A stretch of DNA of 64,000 nucleotides from an uncultured Odoribacter sp. (GTDB lineage: Bacteria; Bacteroidota; Bacteroidia; Bacteroidales; Marinifilaceae), in contig CALUKE010000010.1 of assembly GCA_944321165.1 (NCBI GenBank), forward strand, positions 21,647 to 85,646. The letters run 5' to 3'. Numbering within the stretch: position 1 is the stretch's first letter; every line of letters starts with the position of its first letter. The notes below the pieces were generated by a model. That model did no database searches, was not told the DNA's origin, and worked only from the letters and a program-made list of their open reading frames with translations. The position numbers were made by a program, and so were the translations under genes. Positions 10,601 to 18,199 of the stretch are shown here, piece after piece.

Positions 10601-11106
10601 CCTCTGCCAATTATGTGATCGGTGGATGTACGGATTCGGATGTGGAAGGTACTTTCGGGACGAATTTTTCCTGGAAAGGTTTTCAGTTGAATATGACCTT
10701 CCGGTATCGGATCGGCGGTCAGATGTATAACCAGACACTGGTGGACAAGGTACAGGATGTGGATCCGCGTTACAATGTGGATCGTCGGGCTTTCGAGGAC
10801 CGTTGGCAGAAACCGGGCGATGAGGTGCGTTTTGCCGCTTTTTCTGCAGATTTGAATGGGATAAATCTTGATCAGGTTACCCGTCCGACTTCCCGGTTTG
10901 TAGAGGATTACAATTACCTGGAATTGGCGACGTTGAATCTTTCCTATGAATTCGGGACGTCAAAACTCCAGAGGTTGGGAATCAAGCGTTTGAAAGCCAT
11001 GTTTTATATGAATGATGTATTTCATACTTCTACGGTAAAACAGGAACGGGGAATCGATTATCCATTTGCCCGGAACTTCAGTATCGGCTTGCAGGCACGT
11101 TTCTAA
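7681..11106 (+). CDS. SusC/RagA-family TonB-dependent receptor with STN signalling domain (locus A)
   Basis: 1141 residues. A long signal region (to about 43) is followed by an STN domain (about 45-120, the N-terminal signalling domain that contacts FecR), a carboxypeptidase-D-like domain (about 130-200), MEEVVVTG, a plug (VFIVDGFE, LLKDAAATAIYGSRASNGVV) and a barrel ending in RF. It is both transporter and sensor: ligand passage signals through STN to the FecR and sigma factor encoded just upstream. From about residue 131 onward it is nearly identical, also at nucleotide level, to the locus B receptor at 18200-21634, whereas the STN domains are unrelated in detail. Confidence 0.95.
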   Translation: MKKKCLLGHLFDKIHPKIWKAMKLCFVFVWCFVLAGYGNGLAQNQKVSLNLNNVSLYEVFSRIKQQTGVRFLYNVEELGNLDKVSIQADDLPLSEVLQRLFDGSALTCVFDDDLITVIRKELPQQQKKTVRVSGTVRDAYHHPLPGVTVRLKGTVLGTSTDADGRYVLELPEGKHTLVFSMVGMETLEETVGSRREIDVVMKEAVSEMEEVVVTGYFNQAKNSFTGSARTITAEELQTGGNQNILSALQNIDPSFVKLENNQLGSNPNAIPDFQIRGSGSISGMRDEYSGNPNMPVFIVDGFETTAEKVFDMDPYRVATITLLKDAAATAIYGSRASNGVVVITTVAPASGKMAISYNGDMTFYMADLSAYNLCNPEEKLQLEVLAGLYDIDKKAFYTQDKWSDSRYMEEAYNRRLANIREGVNTYWLDKPLNGLTLAHKHSLRLDGGNDYIRYAMEVNYNNTPGVMKESGRERLGLGLELQYIYKNLTFRNQLTYSRVKATNSPYGSFSEYTKLNPYVKYKDEDGNLIYMLEEDDRRSAVDDNAQIYNPLYNATLDMLDESRYNDLTNLFGVDWQIMEGLRLKGSFSFTLQNTSSDLFKPAKHTDFANYEGEDYDRRGSYTASRGDVFDYDASMVLSYFWQQNKHVINSNLGWNIQQSRTKEFSVTAEGFPNERLDYISFATQYEKNGSPSGDEYTSRLVGFLGNLNYSWDERFLFDLSFREDASSQFGADKRWAPFWSAGLGWNLHHEKFMADLDWLQQFKIRGSYGLTGSQNYDPYQAITTYQYMTGDRYHYAVGAVVKAMGNRDLAWQRTWQQNYGLDLTLWDSRFELSADYYIKTSKDVLTAVTLPPSLGFSSYMDNLGEVENRGWELNMRLAILKNQQQGLYWSVNASAIHNKNKLLKISNALRAYNEAQDAEITEGEKEDGISRPRVRYVEGASMNSIWVNRSLGIDPATGNEIFVAQNGDLVSEWSSANYVIGGCTDSDVEGTFGTNFSWKGFQLNMTFRYRIGGQMYNQTLVDKVQDVDPRYNVDRRAFEDRWQKPGDEVRFAAFSADLNGINLDQVTRPTSRFVEDYNYLELATLNLSYEFGTSKLQRLGIKRLKAMFYMNDVFHTSTVKQERGIDYPFARNFSIGLQARF
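8083..11106 (+). repeat. long near-identical susC segment, copy 1 (copy 2 at 18596-21634)
   Basis: About 3 kb shared with locus B. Several hundred bases from about 8198 are identical except for isolated changes, including silent sites. The similarity starts abruptly at the carboxypeptidase-D-like domain; the upstream STN and signal sequence are not shared. Short diverged patches lie at about 8865-8935, 10020-10105 and 10430-10590. Confidence 0.85.
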
Positions 11107-11127
11107 TAACATTAAAATGAATAAGAT

Positions 11128-12546
11128 ATGAAGAATGCAATTAAATATATGGTGGGCTGTTTATGGCTGTTTTGTCTGGCGTGTAGCGATTGGTTGGATG
11201 TGCAGCCGAAGTCACAGGTGAAAGAGGAGGATTTGTTCGCTTCCGAGTCGGGTTTCCGGGATGCATTGATAGGTATTTATGCGTTGATGGGATTACCTGA
11301 GACATATGGCGGAAATAGTACGATGGGTTTTGTGGATGTGTTGGCGCAGACCTATTCTTCGGTAGCTACTGCTTATAATAAAGCAATGGTATATGATTAT
11401 CAGGATGAGACTGTGAAAAGTGTGGTGGATACCATGTGGAGTTCCAATTACTATGCCATTGCCAATTGTAATTACTTGTTGAGTAATATCGTTGCGAATG
11501 GGGAAGTCATGAATGAGAGTTTACGCAGTTTAATCGAAGGGGAAGCGTTGGCATTGCGGGCTTTCCTGCATTTCGATCTGTTGCGGGGATACGCACCTTC
11601 GTATAAAATGGGAAAAGATGAACCGGCAATTCCTTATGTCCGGGAAATTACCAATGCTCCGGTTGCGCAATCTACGGTAAGCCAGGTATTGGAGTATATT
11701 CTGGAAGATTTGGAAAAGGCCAAAGAGTTGTTGGAGCCGATTGATCCCATGGGCCCTTCATTTACCGATTATACGGAAGAGGATGAATATGGAGCGGATG
11801 ATTACATTACGGATGACGGTTTCTGGCTGTATCGGAAATCCCGCTTGAATTATTACGGGGTGGTGGCTCTGATGGCCCGGGTGTATCTGTATAAAGAAGA
11901 TATGTCCAATGCCTTGACCGCCGCCTTGGAAGTAATCCATTCGGGACGATTTGAGTTTATTACGGATCAGATTGTTGCGGATGAATCACGGGACTATTCG
12001 TTTGTCGAAAGTATGGGGCGTCATGAATATATTTCTTCGTTGTATGTATACGATCTGAAGAAAGGACGCTCGGAGCTGTTCTTCAAAGATTTGTCTACCT
12101 ATACTTGTGTTATGAATGCAGAACGGAAGTCGAGTATCTTTGAAAGCATCGGTCTGGATTTGGATATGCGTAGCAAACGCTTGTTTGCCATCCCCTCCGG
12201 TTCGCAAACGGAATATGTCTGTAAGTACGAGACCGGCACTCAGATTCCCCTGTTGAAATTGTCGGAGATGTATCTGATAGCAGCAGAGGCTTCCGGAGAT
12301 ATCAGTTATTTGGAAACCTTGCGTTCGTACCGGGGCTATGCGACTCAGCCCTTGCCGGCGGATGCCGATTTGCAGCAGGAATTACGGAAAGAGTATCAGA
12401 AGGAATTTATTGCAGAGGGGCAGTTGTTTTATTATTACAAGCGGCAAAATCTGACTTCGATTCCGTTTACTTCCCAGACCATGAACCGGGATGTCTATGT
12501 ATTCCCTGTTCCGGATAATGAGTTGGAATTTGGTGATTTCAAATAA
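11128..12546 (+). CDS. RagB/SusD-family lipoprotein (locus A)
   Basis: 472 residues, lipobox LACS (Cys 19). SusD-type helical repeats surround a central block (SLIEGEALALRAFLHFDLLR) that is typical of the family. It lies 21 nt after susC and is its surface partner. The locus B SusD (21655-23073) has the same length. The central block and the C-terminal 70 residues are almost identical between the two, while the first 130 residues and the region around 280-370 differ, as expected if the ligand-contacting parts are the ones allowed to vary. Confidence 0.93.
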   Translation: MKNAIKYMVGCLWLFCLACSDWLDVQPKSQVKEEDLFASESGFRDALIGIYALMGLPETYGGNSTMGFVDVLAQTYSSVATAYNKAMVYDYQDETVKSVVDTMWSSNYYAIANCNYLLSNIVANGEVMNESLRSLIEGEALALRAFLHFDLLRGYAPSYKMGKDEPAIPYVREITNAPVAQSTVSQVLEYILEDLEKAKELLEPIDPMGPSFTDYTEEDEYGADDYITDDGFWLYRKSRLNYYGVVALMARVYLYKEDMSNALTAALEVIHSGRFEFITDQIVADESRDYSFVESMGRHEYISSLYVYDLKKGRSELFFKDLSTYTCVMNAERKSSIFESIGLDLDMRSKRLFAIPSGSQTEYVCKYETGTQIPLLKLSEMYLIAAEASGDISYLETLRSYRGYATQPLPADADLQQELRKEYQKEFIAEGQLFYYYKRQNLTSIPFTSQTMNRDVYVFPVPDNELEFGDFK

Positions 12547-12557
12547 AATTGAATGGT

Positions 12558-13271
12558 ATGAAAAAGATATTTTATAGTGTGGTGCTTTGGGGGGCTTTGT
12601 TTGCCGCTTGTCAGGAAAATAAGATGGACGATTTTGAAAGCGACGGTGCGGTTTATTTTCAGTTGAACACAATGAATTGGAACGATGCGATAGACAGTTT
12701 AGTGTATTCTTTTGCGGGGAAAACCGTGGAGGAGGATACGATTAAATTACAGGTAAATCTGATGGGGAAAGCGGTCGATTACGATCGGACTTTCCACCTG
12801 ATTGTCGATGCGGGGAATACGACGGCAGAAGAAGGGGTCCATTTTGAACCCTTGAAATCTGCTTATGTTTTGCCGGCCTTTGCCTATAGTGTACAGATTC
12901 CGATAATACTATATGGGCAGGATCCTCAGTTGGAAAGCCGTTCCTTTCAATTGGCGGTAAAATTAGTCGCGACAGAAGACTTGCAGTTGGGATTGACAAA
13001 CCGGACTTTTGCTCGGTTGATTTTTTCTAACATGTTGACCCAGCCTTCTTATTGGGAGGATGCCTACCTGGACTATTATTTCGGACCTTATTCCAAAGTG
13101 AAACATGAATATTGTATCCAGAAATTGGGGACGGATTTTCCGGCAACTTATACAGAGTTTATCAACGATTGGGATGCTTGGGTGGCCTATGGAAAATATA
13201 TGGATAATTTCTTTTATGAGAATTATCCCATTTATGATGAGAATGGAAATGCGATAGAACCCTGGTTGTAA
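12558..13271 (+). CDS. DUF4843-family lipoprotein (locus A)
   Basis: About 237 residues. A lipoprotein signal peptide with lipobox FAAC is followed by a beta-rich body that carries DGAVYFQLN and the TTAEEGVHFE motif seen in DUF4843 proteins, which are encoded next to SusCD pairs. Function unknown; probably an outer-membrane accessory of the complex. I start it at the ATG at 12558 rather than the upstream TTG at 12549, because it gives a normal signal peptide and leaves 11 nt after susD. The paralogue at 23085 starts in the same way. Confidence 0.8.
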   Translation: MKKIFYSVVLWGALFAACQENKMDDFESDGAVYFQLNTMNWNDAIDSLVYSFAGKTVEEDTIKLQVNLMGKAVDYDRTFHLIVDAGNTTAEEGVHFEPLKSAYVLPAFAYSVQIPIILYGQDPQLESRSFQLAVKLVATEDLQLGLTNRTFARLIFSNMLTQPSYWEDAYLDYYFGPYSKVKHEYCIQKLGTDFPATYTEFINDWDAWVAYGKYMDNFFYENYPIYDENGNAIEPWL

Positions 13272-13288
13272 TGTCAAAACAGAAAAAT

Positions 13289-14722
13289 ATGAAAAAAATT
13301 CAATGGATAATAGGGTGCTTTTGTTTATGTCTATGGAGTGCCTGTACGGAAGATAAAGGGAATTACGATTATACTCCTTTGAATGCTTTGTCGTTTAGCG
13401 GAATTGCTGCGCAATATACAGTCGAATTGGATGCATTCTTGACCATCCCGGTAACGATTGTTGGAAAACAAGAATTCCAGGAAGAGGATTACGAATATCT
13501 GTGGTATGCCTGGCGGGTCAATAATGCTGCGGATCCCGATACGCTTTCTTTTGAAAAGGATTTGAATGTAAAAGTGAATATGGCTGTCGGGGATTACACC
13601 TTACGGTATATTGTCCGGGAGAAGGAGAGCGGTGTTTTTTATTCTTCGGAAACGGACTTGTCTGTCATCAATTCTTACTCCAAGGGGATAATGGCTTTGA
13701 GTGAGGTAGGCGGTACGGCTGAAGTTACTTTTATCAATGTGGTCAATACGGTGAGTAAGAATGTGTATGAGGCAATCAATGGCGAGCCTGTCGGTATGCA
13801 TCCCCAGGGAATTTTTTACACCGGAGGAGGAGAGTTTGTTCGGGGGCTGGTGACGATCGCGACAGAAGAGAAGACAATTCTGGCAGAGCCATCGGATTTT
13901 TCTTACCTGATGGATTTTCCCGAATTGTTTTATTTTGCACCGGAACCGAATGTCATGCAGTGTTTGTGTAAAAGCGATTGGGGATATGATGAATATGTCA
14001 TTGTGTCGGGGAAAGTGTATTATCGCAGACTTGCTTTTGTTGAGGATTTGTTTACTAAATATGATCCGCAGATCAAGGGGGATTATGAGGCGGCACCGTT
14101 CTCCATGTACGAAGCTGGATATGCTTTTTTCTACGACCAGAAAGGGAAGCGCTTTATTTATGATAATTATGGGGTGATGATTCCGGTGGAAGCCAGTACG
14201 GGAGATTTTAATTCAGCCGATATGCAGGCTATTATGGTGTATGGAGCGGCTTTTGGAGAAGATGTCCGAGCTGTGATGGAAGCGGACGACGGAACGCGTT
14301 TTATGATAGCGGCTCAAAAGAGTGTGTCATATAGCGCTGATTATTCTGAAACTTATATTCGGGTGCTTCCGATCCGAAGATTGGATATCACTCGTGCAGA
14401 AATGTTGGAGACGACCTGCTTTGCCGTTTCTTCCCAAGATATCGATTTCTTGTATTATGCTTCCGGTAACAAGATCGTTTGTGTAAGTACGATTACCGGT
14501 AATGTCCTTTCGGAGTTTACAACCACGGAACCGGTCGATTATATGGAATTCGACCGTTCGGAAAATCCCGGGCGTTTATATGTGGGGGTGAGTGACGGGT
14601 CCGGTGCCGCCGATTCCGGTTCGATTTATTATTTGAAAATGAATTCGGGTGGAAGTCTGACTGAAGAGGAATATTTTGAACATGTTTGTGGGAAAGTCGT
14701 TGATTTTGAATATAAACCGTAA
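13289..14722 (+). CDS. PKD-like-family lipoprotein (locus A)
   Basis: About 477 residues. Lipobox WSAC is followed by DKGNYDYT, and then by a beta-sandwich resembling PKD-like surface lipoproteins (GDYTLRYIVREKESGVFYSS). The C-terminal half has repeated beta-strand units (FLYYASGNKIVCVS, YVGVSDGSG) that could be a propeller-like fold. It is probably a surface accessory or binding protein of the SusCD complex. The upstream in-frame ATG at 13271 overlaps the previous stop and is an alternative; 13289 is chosen by comparison with the paralogue at 23798. Confidence 0.78.
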   Translation: MKKIQWIIGCFCLCLWSACTEDKGNYDYTPLNALSFSGIAAQYTVELDAFLTIPVTIVGKQEFQEEDYEYLWYAWRVNNAADPDTLSFEKDLNVKVNMAVGDYTLRYIVREKESGVFYSSETDLSVINSYSKGIMALSEVGGTAEVTFINVVNTVSKNVYEAINGEPVGMHPQGIFYTGGGEFVRGLVTIATEEKTILAEPSDFSYLMDFPELFYFAPEPNVMQCLCKSDWGYDEYVIVSGKVYYRRLAFVEDLFTKYDPQIKGDYEAAPFSMYEAGYAFFYDQKGKRFIYDNYGVMIPVEASTGDFNSADMQAIMVYGAAFGEDVRAVMEADDGTRFMIAAQKSVSYSADYSETYIRVLPIRRLDITRAEMLETTCFAVSSQDIDFLYYASGNKIVCVSTITGNVLSEFTTTEPVDYMEFDRSENPGRLYVGVSDGSGAADSGSIYYLKMNSGGSLTEEEYFEHVCGKVVDFEYKP

Positions 14723-14726
14723 GAAT

Positions 14727-16097
14727 ATGAAATGTTTGTTCGTTTTTTGCCTATTGGTTGTTGGTTGGGGGTGCCAATCCAAACAGACGGTTTTGAAAGG
14801 GCATATTGAGAATTATCGGGGGGAATTGGTCCGAATCTGTCCGGAAGGCAAGTCTGATCAGCGGGATACGGTTGCGGTCGATTCGATGGGAAATTTTGTT
14901 TTTATACCTCGAGCGGATGCTGTCGGGATATATGAGATTTCAGTGAAAGACTATTCTCCTTGGGTGTCGGTTTATTTGGCGGCAGGGGATCAGGCAGAGG
15001 CAGTGTTGACCTTGCAGACTGATAAAAGAATTCAAGTTGTTTTTGCCGGTGATCGGACAAAAGAAAATCAATATCTGTGGGATTTTGATGAGATAACAAA
15101 CGACCGGATGTGGTATACTCCGGAGATGACAGCTTTGTCTTTTCGTGCCTATAAAGAGGCGGTTGATAAAATGGACAGGGAATTGCAGCATGCATTGAGT
15201 CAGATTACGGATCCTCAGGTGTATGAACAATTCGAAGAGAAACAGCATTTGATGTTTCAGGTTCAATTGTCTGCCTATGATTGGAGACATTCTTTGGATG
15301 ACGAATCAAGAGAATCATCTCCAGACGAAGATTATGTTGCTTATGTGGAATCGATTGATTTGAATGATCCCAAAGAATGCAACAAAGAGGTATTGGAGAA
15401 TGTGATTGGGTGGTATTTGAAGCGCGAAAATCCGGTCGATGAAAAAGATTATATGCTTTCTTATCTGGATTTGCTTGATCGTTTGGTATCCAATGCGGCC
15501 ATTAAGAATGAGCATGCGACTGAATGCTTGTTGGAGAAGTTCCGTTTTTTTTCAGGCGTTTCTTTGGATGAAACTGTCGAACGCTACCGGATGTTGTGTT
15601 CGAATGATTCTTTGAAACAAAAAGTGGATGCGGAATATCAGGAATATGTGCGGGTATATGGAAATCTGATGCCCGGGAAAACAGCTCCGGATTTTGAGAT
15701 GGTGGATGAAGATGGAAAGAGTTGCCGGCTTTCGGATCTTCGGGGAAAATATTTATTCATCGATGTTTGGGCCACCTGGTGTTTGCCATGTCGGGATGAA
15801 ATTCCTTATATGGCAAAATTACAAGAGCATTTTGCCGGAAATGATCGGATTGCCTTGATCAGTATTTCCGTGGATGCCAATCAGAAAACGTGGCGGAATT
15901 TTTTGAAGCAGGAACAGCCCACATGGGCACAGTACGTGGTCGACCGGGAGAACAATGCTCTCTTGGAAAAGGAATATCGTATTTATGGGATTCCTCATTT
16001 TATGCTGTTGGATCCGGAGGGCCGTTTTATTTCCTATTCATTTGTCCGTCCTTCCATGCCTGAATGTGCTGAAATGATCGAGCAATACATGAACTGA
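14727..16097 (+). CDS. TlpA-family thiol-disulfide lipoprotein (locus A)
   Basis: About 456 residues. The lipoprotein signal ends at VGWGC. The N-terminal part resembles DUF4369 (VLKGHIENYRGELV), the middle is helical, and the C-terminal 150 residues are an AhpC/TSA-redoxin domain with WATWCLPC (cysteines 352 and 355). It probably reduces disulfides of partner proteins or substrates in the envelope. It begins 4 nt after the PKD-like gene and closes the operon; a strong terminator follows at 16133. The ATG at 14727 is chosen over 14676 because it starts the lipoprotein signal. Confidence 0.85.
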   Translation: MKCLFVFCLLVVGWGCQSKQTVLKGHIENYRGELVRICPEGKSDQRDTVAVDSMGNFVFIPRADAVGIYEISVKDYSPWVSVYLAAGDQAEAVLTLQTDKRIQVVFAGDRTKENQYLWDFDEITNDRMWYTPEMTALSFRAYKEAVDKMDRELQHALSQITDPQVYEQFEEKQHLMFQVQLSAYDWRHSLDDESRESSPDEDYVAYVESIDLNDPKECNKEVLENVIGWYLKRENPVDEKDYMLSYLDLLDRLVSNAAIKNEHATECLLEKFRFFSGVSLDETVERYRMLCSNDSLKQKVDAEYQEYVRVYGNLMPGKTAPDFEMVDEDGKSCRLSDLRGKYLFIDVWATWCLPCRDEIPYMAKLQEHFAGNDRIALISISVDANQKTWRNFLKQEQPTWAQYVVDRENNALLEKEYRIYGIPHFMLLDPEGRFISYSFVRPSMPECAEMIEQYMN

Positions 16098-16132
16098 ATC
16101 CATTTGAAGTACCTATTATTGTAAGCTATGGT

Positions 16133-16182
16133 ATTGAATTCCAGGGACTCTACAAATCAGGGTCCCTGGAATTCAATTTTTT
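16133..16182 (+). terminator. rho-independent terminator at the end of locus A
   Basis: Arms ATTGAATTCCAGGGAC (16133-16148) and GTCCCTGGAATTCAAT (16162-16177) form a perfect 16-bp stem with a 13-nt loop, followed by a T-run to 16182. Confidence 0.92.
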
Positions 16183-16244
16183 GTAATATATTTTGTGAAA
16201 AGTTGATAATGAAATAGAGATGATTTTATATTTATAAATATTTT

Positions 16245-16264
16245 TTACATTTGTACAAATGTAA
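16245..16264 (+). promoter_or_regulatory. -7 element inside a 20-bp perfect palindrome before the locus B sigma gene
   Basis: TACATTTG (16246-16253) matches the Bacteroides -7 consensus TAnnTTTG. It is one half of the perfect palindrome TTACATTTGTACAAATGTAA. A dimeric repressor bound here would cover the promoter. The sigma start codon is at 16280. Confidence 0.6.
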
Positions 16265-16279
16265 TTCAATTTTTAAATT

Positions 16280-16852
16280 GTGAAAAGTATAGCTGGTGAT
16301 GTGAGGAATGCGCAAGAGATTGTCAAGGCCTTGGAACGAAGAGATGAACAGGCCTTTGATCATTTGTTTGTGACCCGTTATACTGTCTTGTGCCGTTTTG
16401 CCAAGGCTTTTGTCGGTTCTTTTGAATTTGCCGAAGATATTGTTCAGGAAGTATTTATTCATATTTGGGAAAAGGGTTTGAAGCTGGATAAAAACAAATC
16501 TTTGGACAGTTATCTGTATGTGGCGGTAAGGAACGGGTGTGTGAGTTTTATTCGCCGGCATCAGGATAAAGTGGGGTTGGAGGAGATTGTTTCCTTACAA
16601 CAGGAAGAATCGGAGCAGAATGATTTCCAGAAAATCTGGCAAGCCGTGGAAAGTTTGCCGGAGCAATGCAGGCTTATTCTGAAATTGGTGGTCTGGGAAG
16701 AGATGAAATATGTCGAAGTGGCGGAGTATTTGGGCATATCAGTCAATACGGTGAAGACACAAATCAAAATCGCTTATCGTGAATTGAGAAAGAAATTTTC
16801 CATGCAAAATCTGGTTTTGTTTTATATACTCGCGGCAAAAATGAATGAGTAG
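16280..16852 (+). CDS. ECF RNA polymerase sigma factor (locus B)
   Basis: 190 residues. Sigma region 2 (FAEDIVQEVFIHIWEKG) and region 4 (MKYVEVAEYLGISVNTVKT) are both clear, as in ECF factors. The start is a GTG at 16280, 27 nt after the -7 element; no in-frame ATG lies near enough to replace it. It is diverged from the locus A sigma factor although the transporters they control are nearly identical. Its FecR partner follows at 16944. Confidence 0.92.
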   Translation: MKSIAGDVRNAQEIVKALERRDEQAFDHLFVTRYTVLCRFAKAFVGSFEFAEDIVQEVFIHIWEKGLKLDKNKSLDSYLYVAVRNGCVSFIRRHQDKVGLEEIVSLQQEESEQNDFQKIWQAVESLPEQCRLILKLVVWEEMKYVEVAEYLGISVNTVKTQIKIAYRELRKKFSMQNLVLFYILAAKMNE

Positions 16853-16943
16853 CTCAAATTTTTTCTAAAATAATTTGATTCTTTTTCACCCTTTTTCTGT
16901 TTTGTTGCGTCCTCTTTCTGAAAATTGGAAAGTAAATATACTT

Positions 16944-18095
16944 ATGGACGAACAAATCGAACAATGGATTATTGATAAATTGAATGGTCAATTGCCTGAA
17001 GAGGAGGAGGCAAAATTGGCGGAATGGTTGCGGGAGTCCGATAATCACCGACAGGAATTTGAAGAGATGCAACGAGTACATCGTTGCCTGTTGGGAATGA
17101 AAGAAGAGTTTGTTCCGGATATTCAGGCTCAACTGGCATTGGTAAAATCTTATCCTCGAAAAGTGTTGACACGACGGACTTGGCTGGCTTATGCTGCTGT
17201 CGTCGTGCTTTTGCTGAGTGTCGGCATCGTTTGGTGGAAGCATCAACAGGCAGGAGATGTTTTCCGTAATGATGAAGAATATGTTCAGTTGGTTACACCG
17301 GCACAGAGTCATGCTTATTTCGTTTTGTCGGATGGAGCACAGATTGCGGTTGCTCCGAATTTGAAAGATACCGTGCTTCGTAAAGAGAGGGCTGAGATTC
17401 GCATCGATGCGGATCGGACGCTTCATTATGTCCCGCAGGAGGATGGTGTGAACAGCGTTCAGAAACTGGTGGTACCCAAGGGTGGAGAGTATCGGTTGAT
17501 GTTGGAAGATGGATCTGTCGTATGGTTGAATTCTGATTCTGAACTGTCATTTTGGGATGGATCCAATTCACAGGAGCGGGTGGTGTGTTTACGGGGAGAG
17601 GGTTATTTCAAGGTGAAAAAGGATACTCTTCGTCCATTCCTGGTGAAAACCGAGAAATTGACGGTAAAAGTGTTGGGAACAGAATTTAATTTGTCCGATT
17701 ATGAGGATGAAATCCATGCAAAGACCACTTTGGTGAATGGGGCTGTCGATGTGCTATCCAAGCAAGGGGAAACGGTCCGTTTGCAGCCGGGACAACAGGC
17801 TCAAACCACGGGGGAACAGTTGTCTGTGCAGGAGGTGGATGTTGCTTCTGTCGTTTCGTGGGTAGAGGGGAAATTTTATTTTGACGAAGTGTGTTTGGAA
17901 GAAATTATGCGGCAGGTAAGCCGTTGGTATGATGTAGAATATTCTTTCCAACAAGATGCTTTGAAAGAAATCTGTTTTTCGGGAGCTATTCAAAAGTTTC
18001 GTCCGTTGAATGATCTGTTGCGAATGATTGAAGCGACAGCTCCTGTGCATTTTTTGATAGAAGGGAAACACCTGATTATTACGGATAAGAAATAA
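16944..18095 (+). CDS. FecR-family anti-sigma factor (locus B)
   Basis: About 383 residues. An N-terminal anti-sigma segment is followed by one membrane helix (AYAAVVVLLLSVGIVWW), a FecR domain (PKGGEYRLMLEDGSVVWLNSDS, LRGEGYFKV, VKVLGTEFNL) and a DUF4974 domain. It should restrain the sigma factor encoded 91 nt upstream and respond to the STN domain of the next gene. I start it at the ATG at 16944 because the preceding in-frame residues from 16875 do not look like FecR and give an odd N-terminus. Confidence 0.92.
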   Translation: MDEQIEQWIIDKLNGQLPEEEEAKLAEWLRESDNHRQEFEEMQRVHRCLLGMKEEFVPDIQAQLALVKSYPRKVLTRRTWLAYAAVVVLLLSVGIVWWKHQQAGDVFRNDEEYVQLVTPAQSHAYFVLSDGAQIAVAPNLKDTVLRKERAEIRIDADRTLHYVPQEDGVNSVQKLVVPKGGEYRLMLEDGSVVWLNSDSELSFWDGSNSQERVVCLRGEGYFKVKKDTLRPFLVKTEKLTVKVLGTEFNLSDYEDEIHAKTTLVNGAVDVLSKQGETVRLQPGQQAQTTGEQLSVQEVDVASVVSWVEGKFYFDEVCLEEIMRQVSRWYDVEYSFQQDALKEICFSGAIQKFRPLNDLLRMIEATAPVHFLIEGKHLIITDKK

Positions 18096-18174
18096 AACCG
18101 GAAAAGTTTGCCCACTTCTCCGGTTGAATATTAATAACCTGCTTTGTCTGAGAAGTCGATGTCGAGGACAAAGC
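18096..18174 (+). promoter_or_regulatory. two stem-loops in the fecR-susC leader (locus B)
   Basis: The first hairpin has arms AACCGGAAAAGT (18096-18107) and ACTTCTCCGGTT (18114-18125), 11 of 12 paired. The second has arms GCTTTGTC (18141-18148) and GACAAAGC (18167-18174) with an 18-nt loop. This is the same layout as in locus A, with different sequences, so the structure rather than the sequence seems to be kept. Confidence 0.5.
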
Positions 18175-18199
18175 TATCATTAACCATAAATACAAATAT

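Noticed and set aside
12549..12557. TTG start for the DUF4843 genes (also at 23076)
   Set aside because: An ATG nine bases later gives a cleaner signal peptide, and both paralogues share it.
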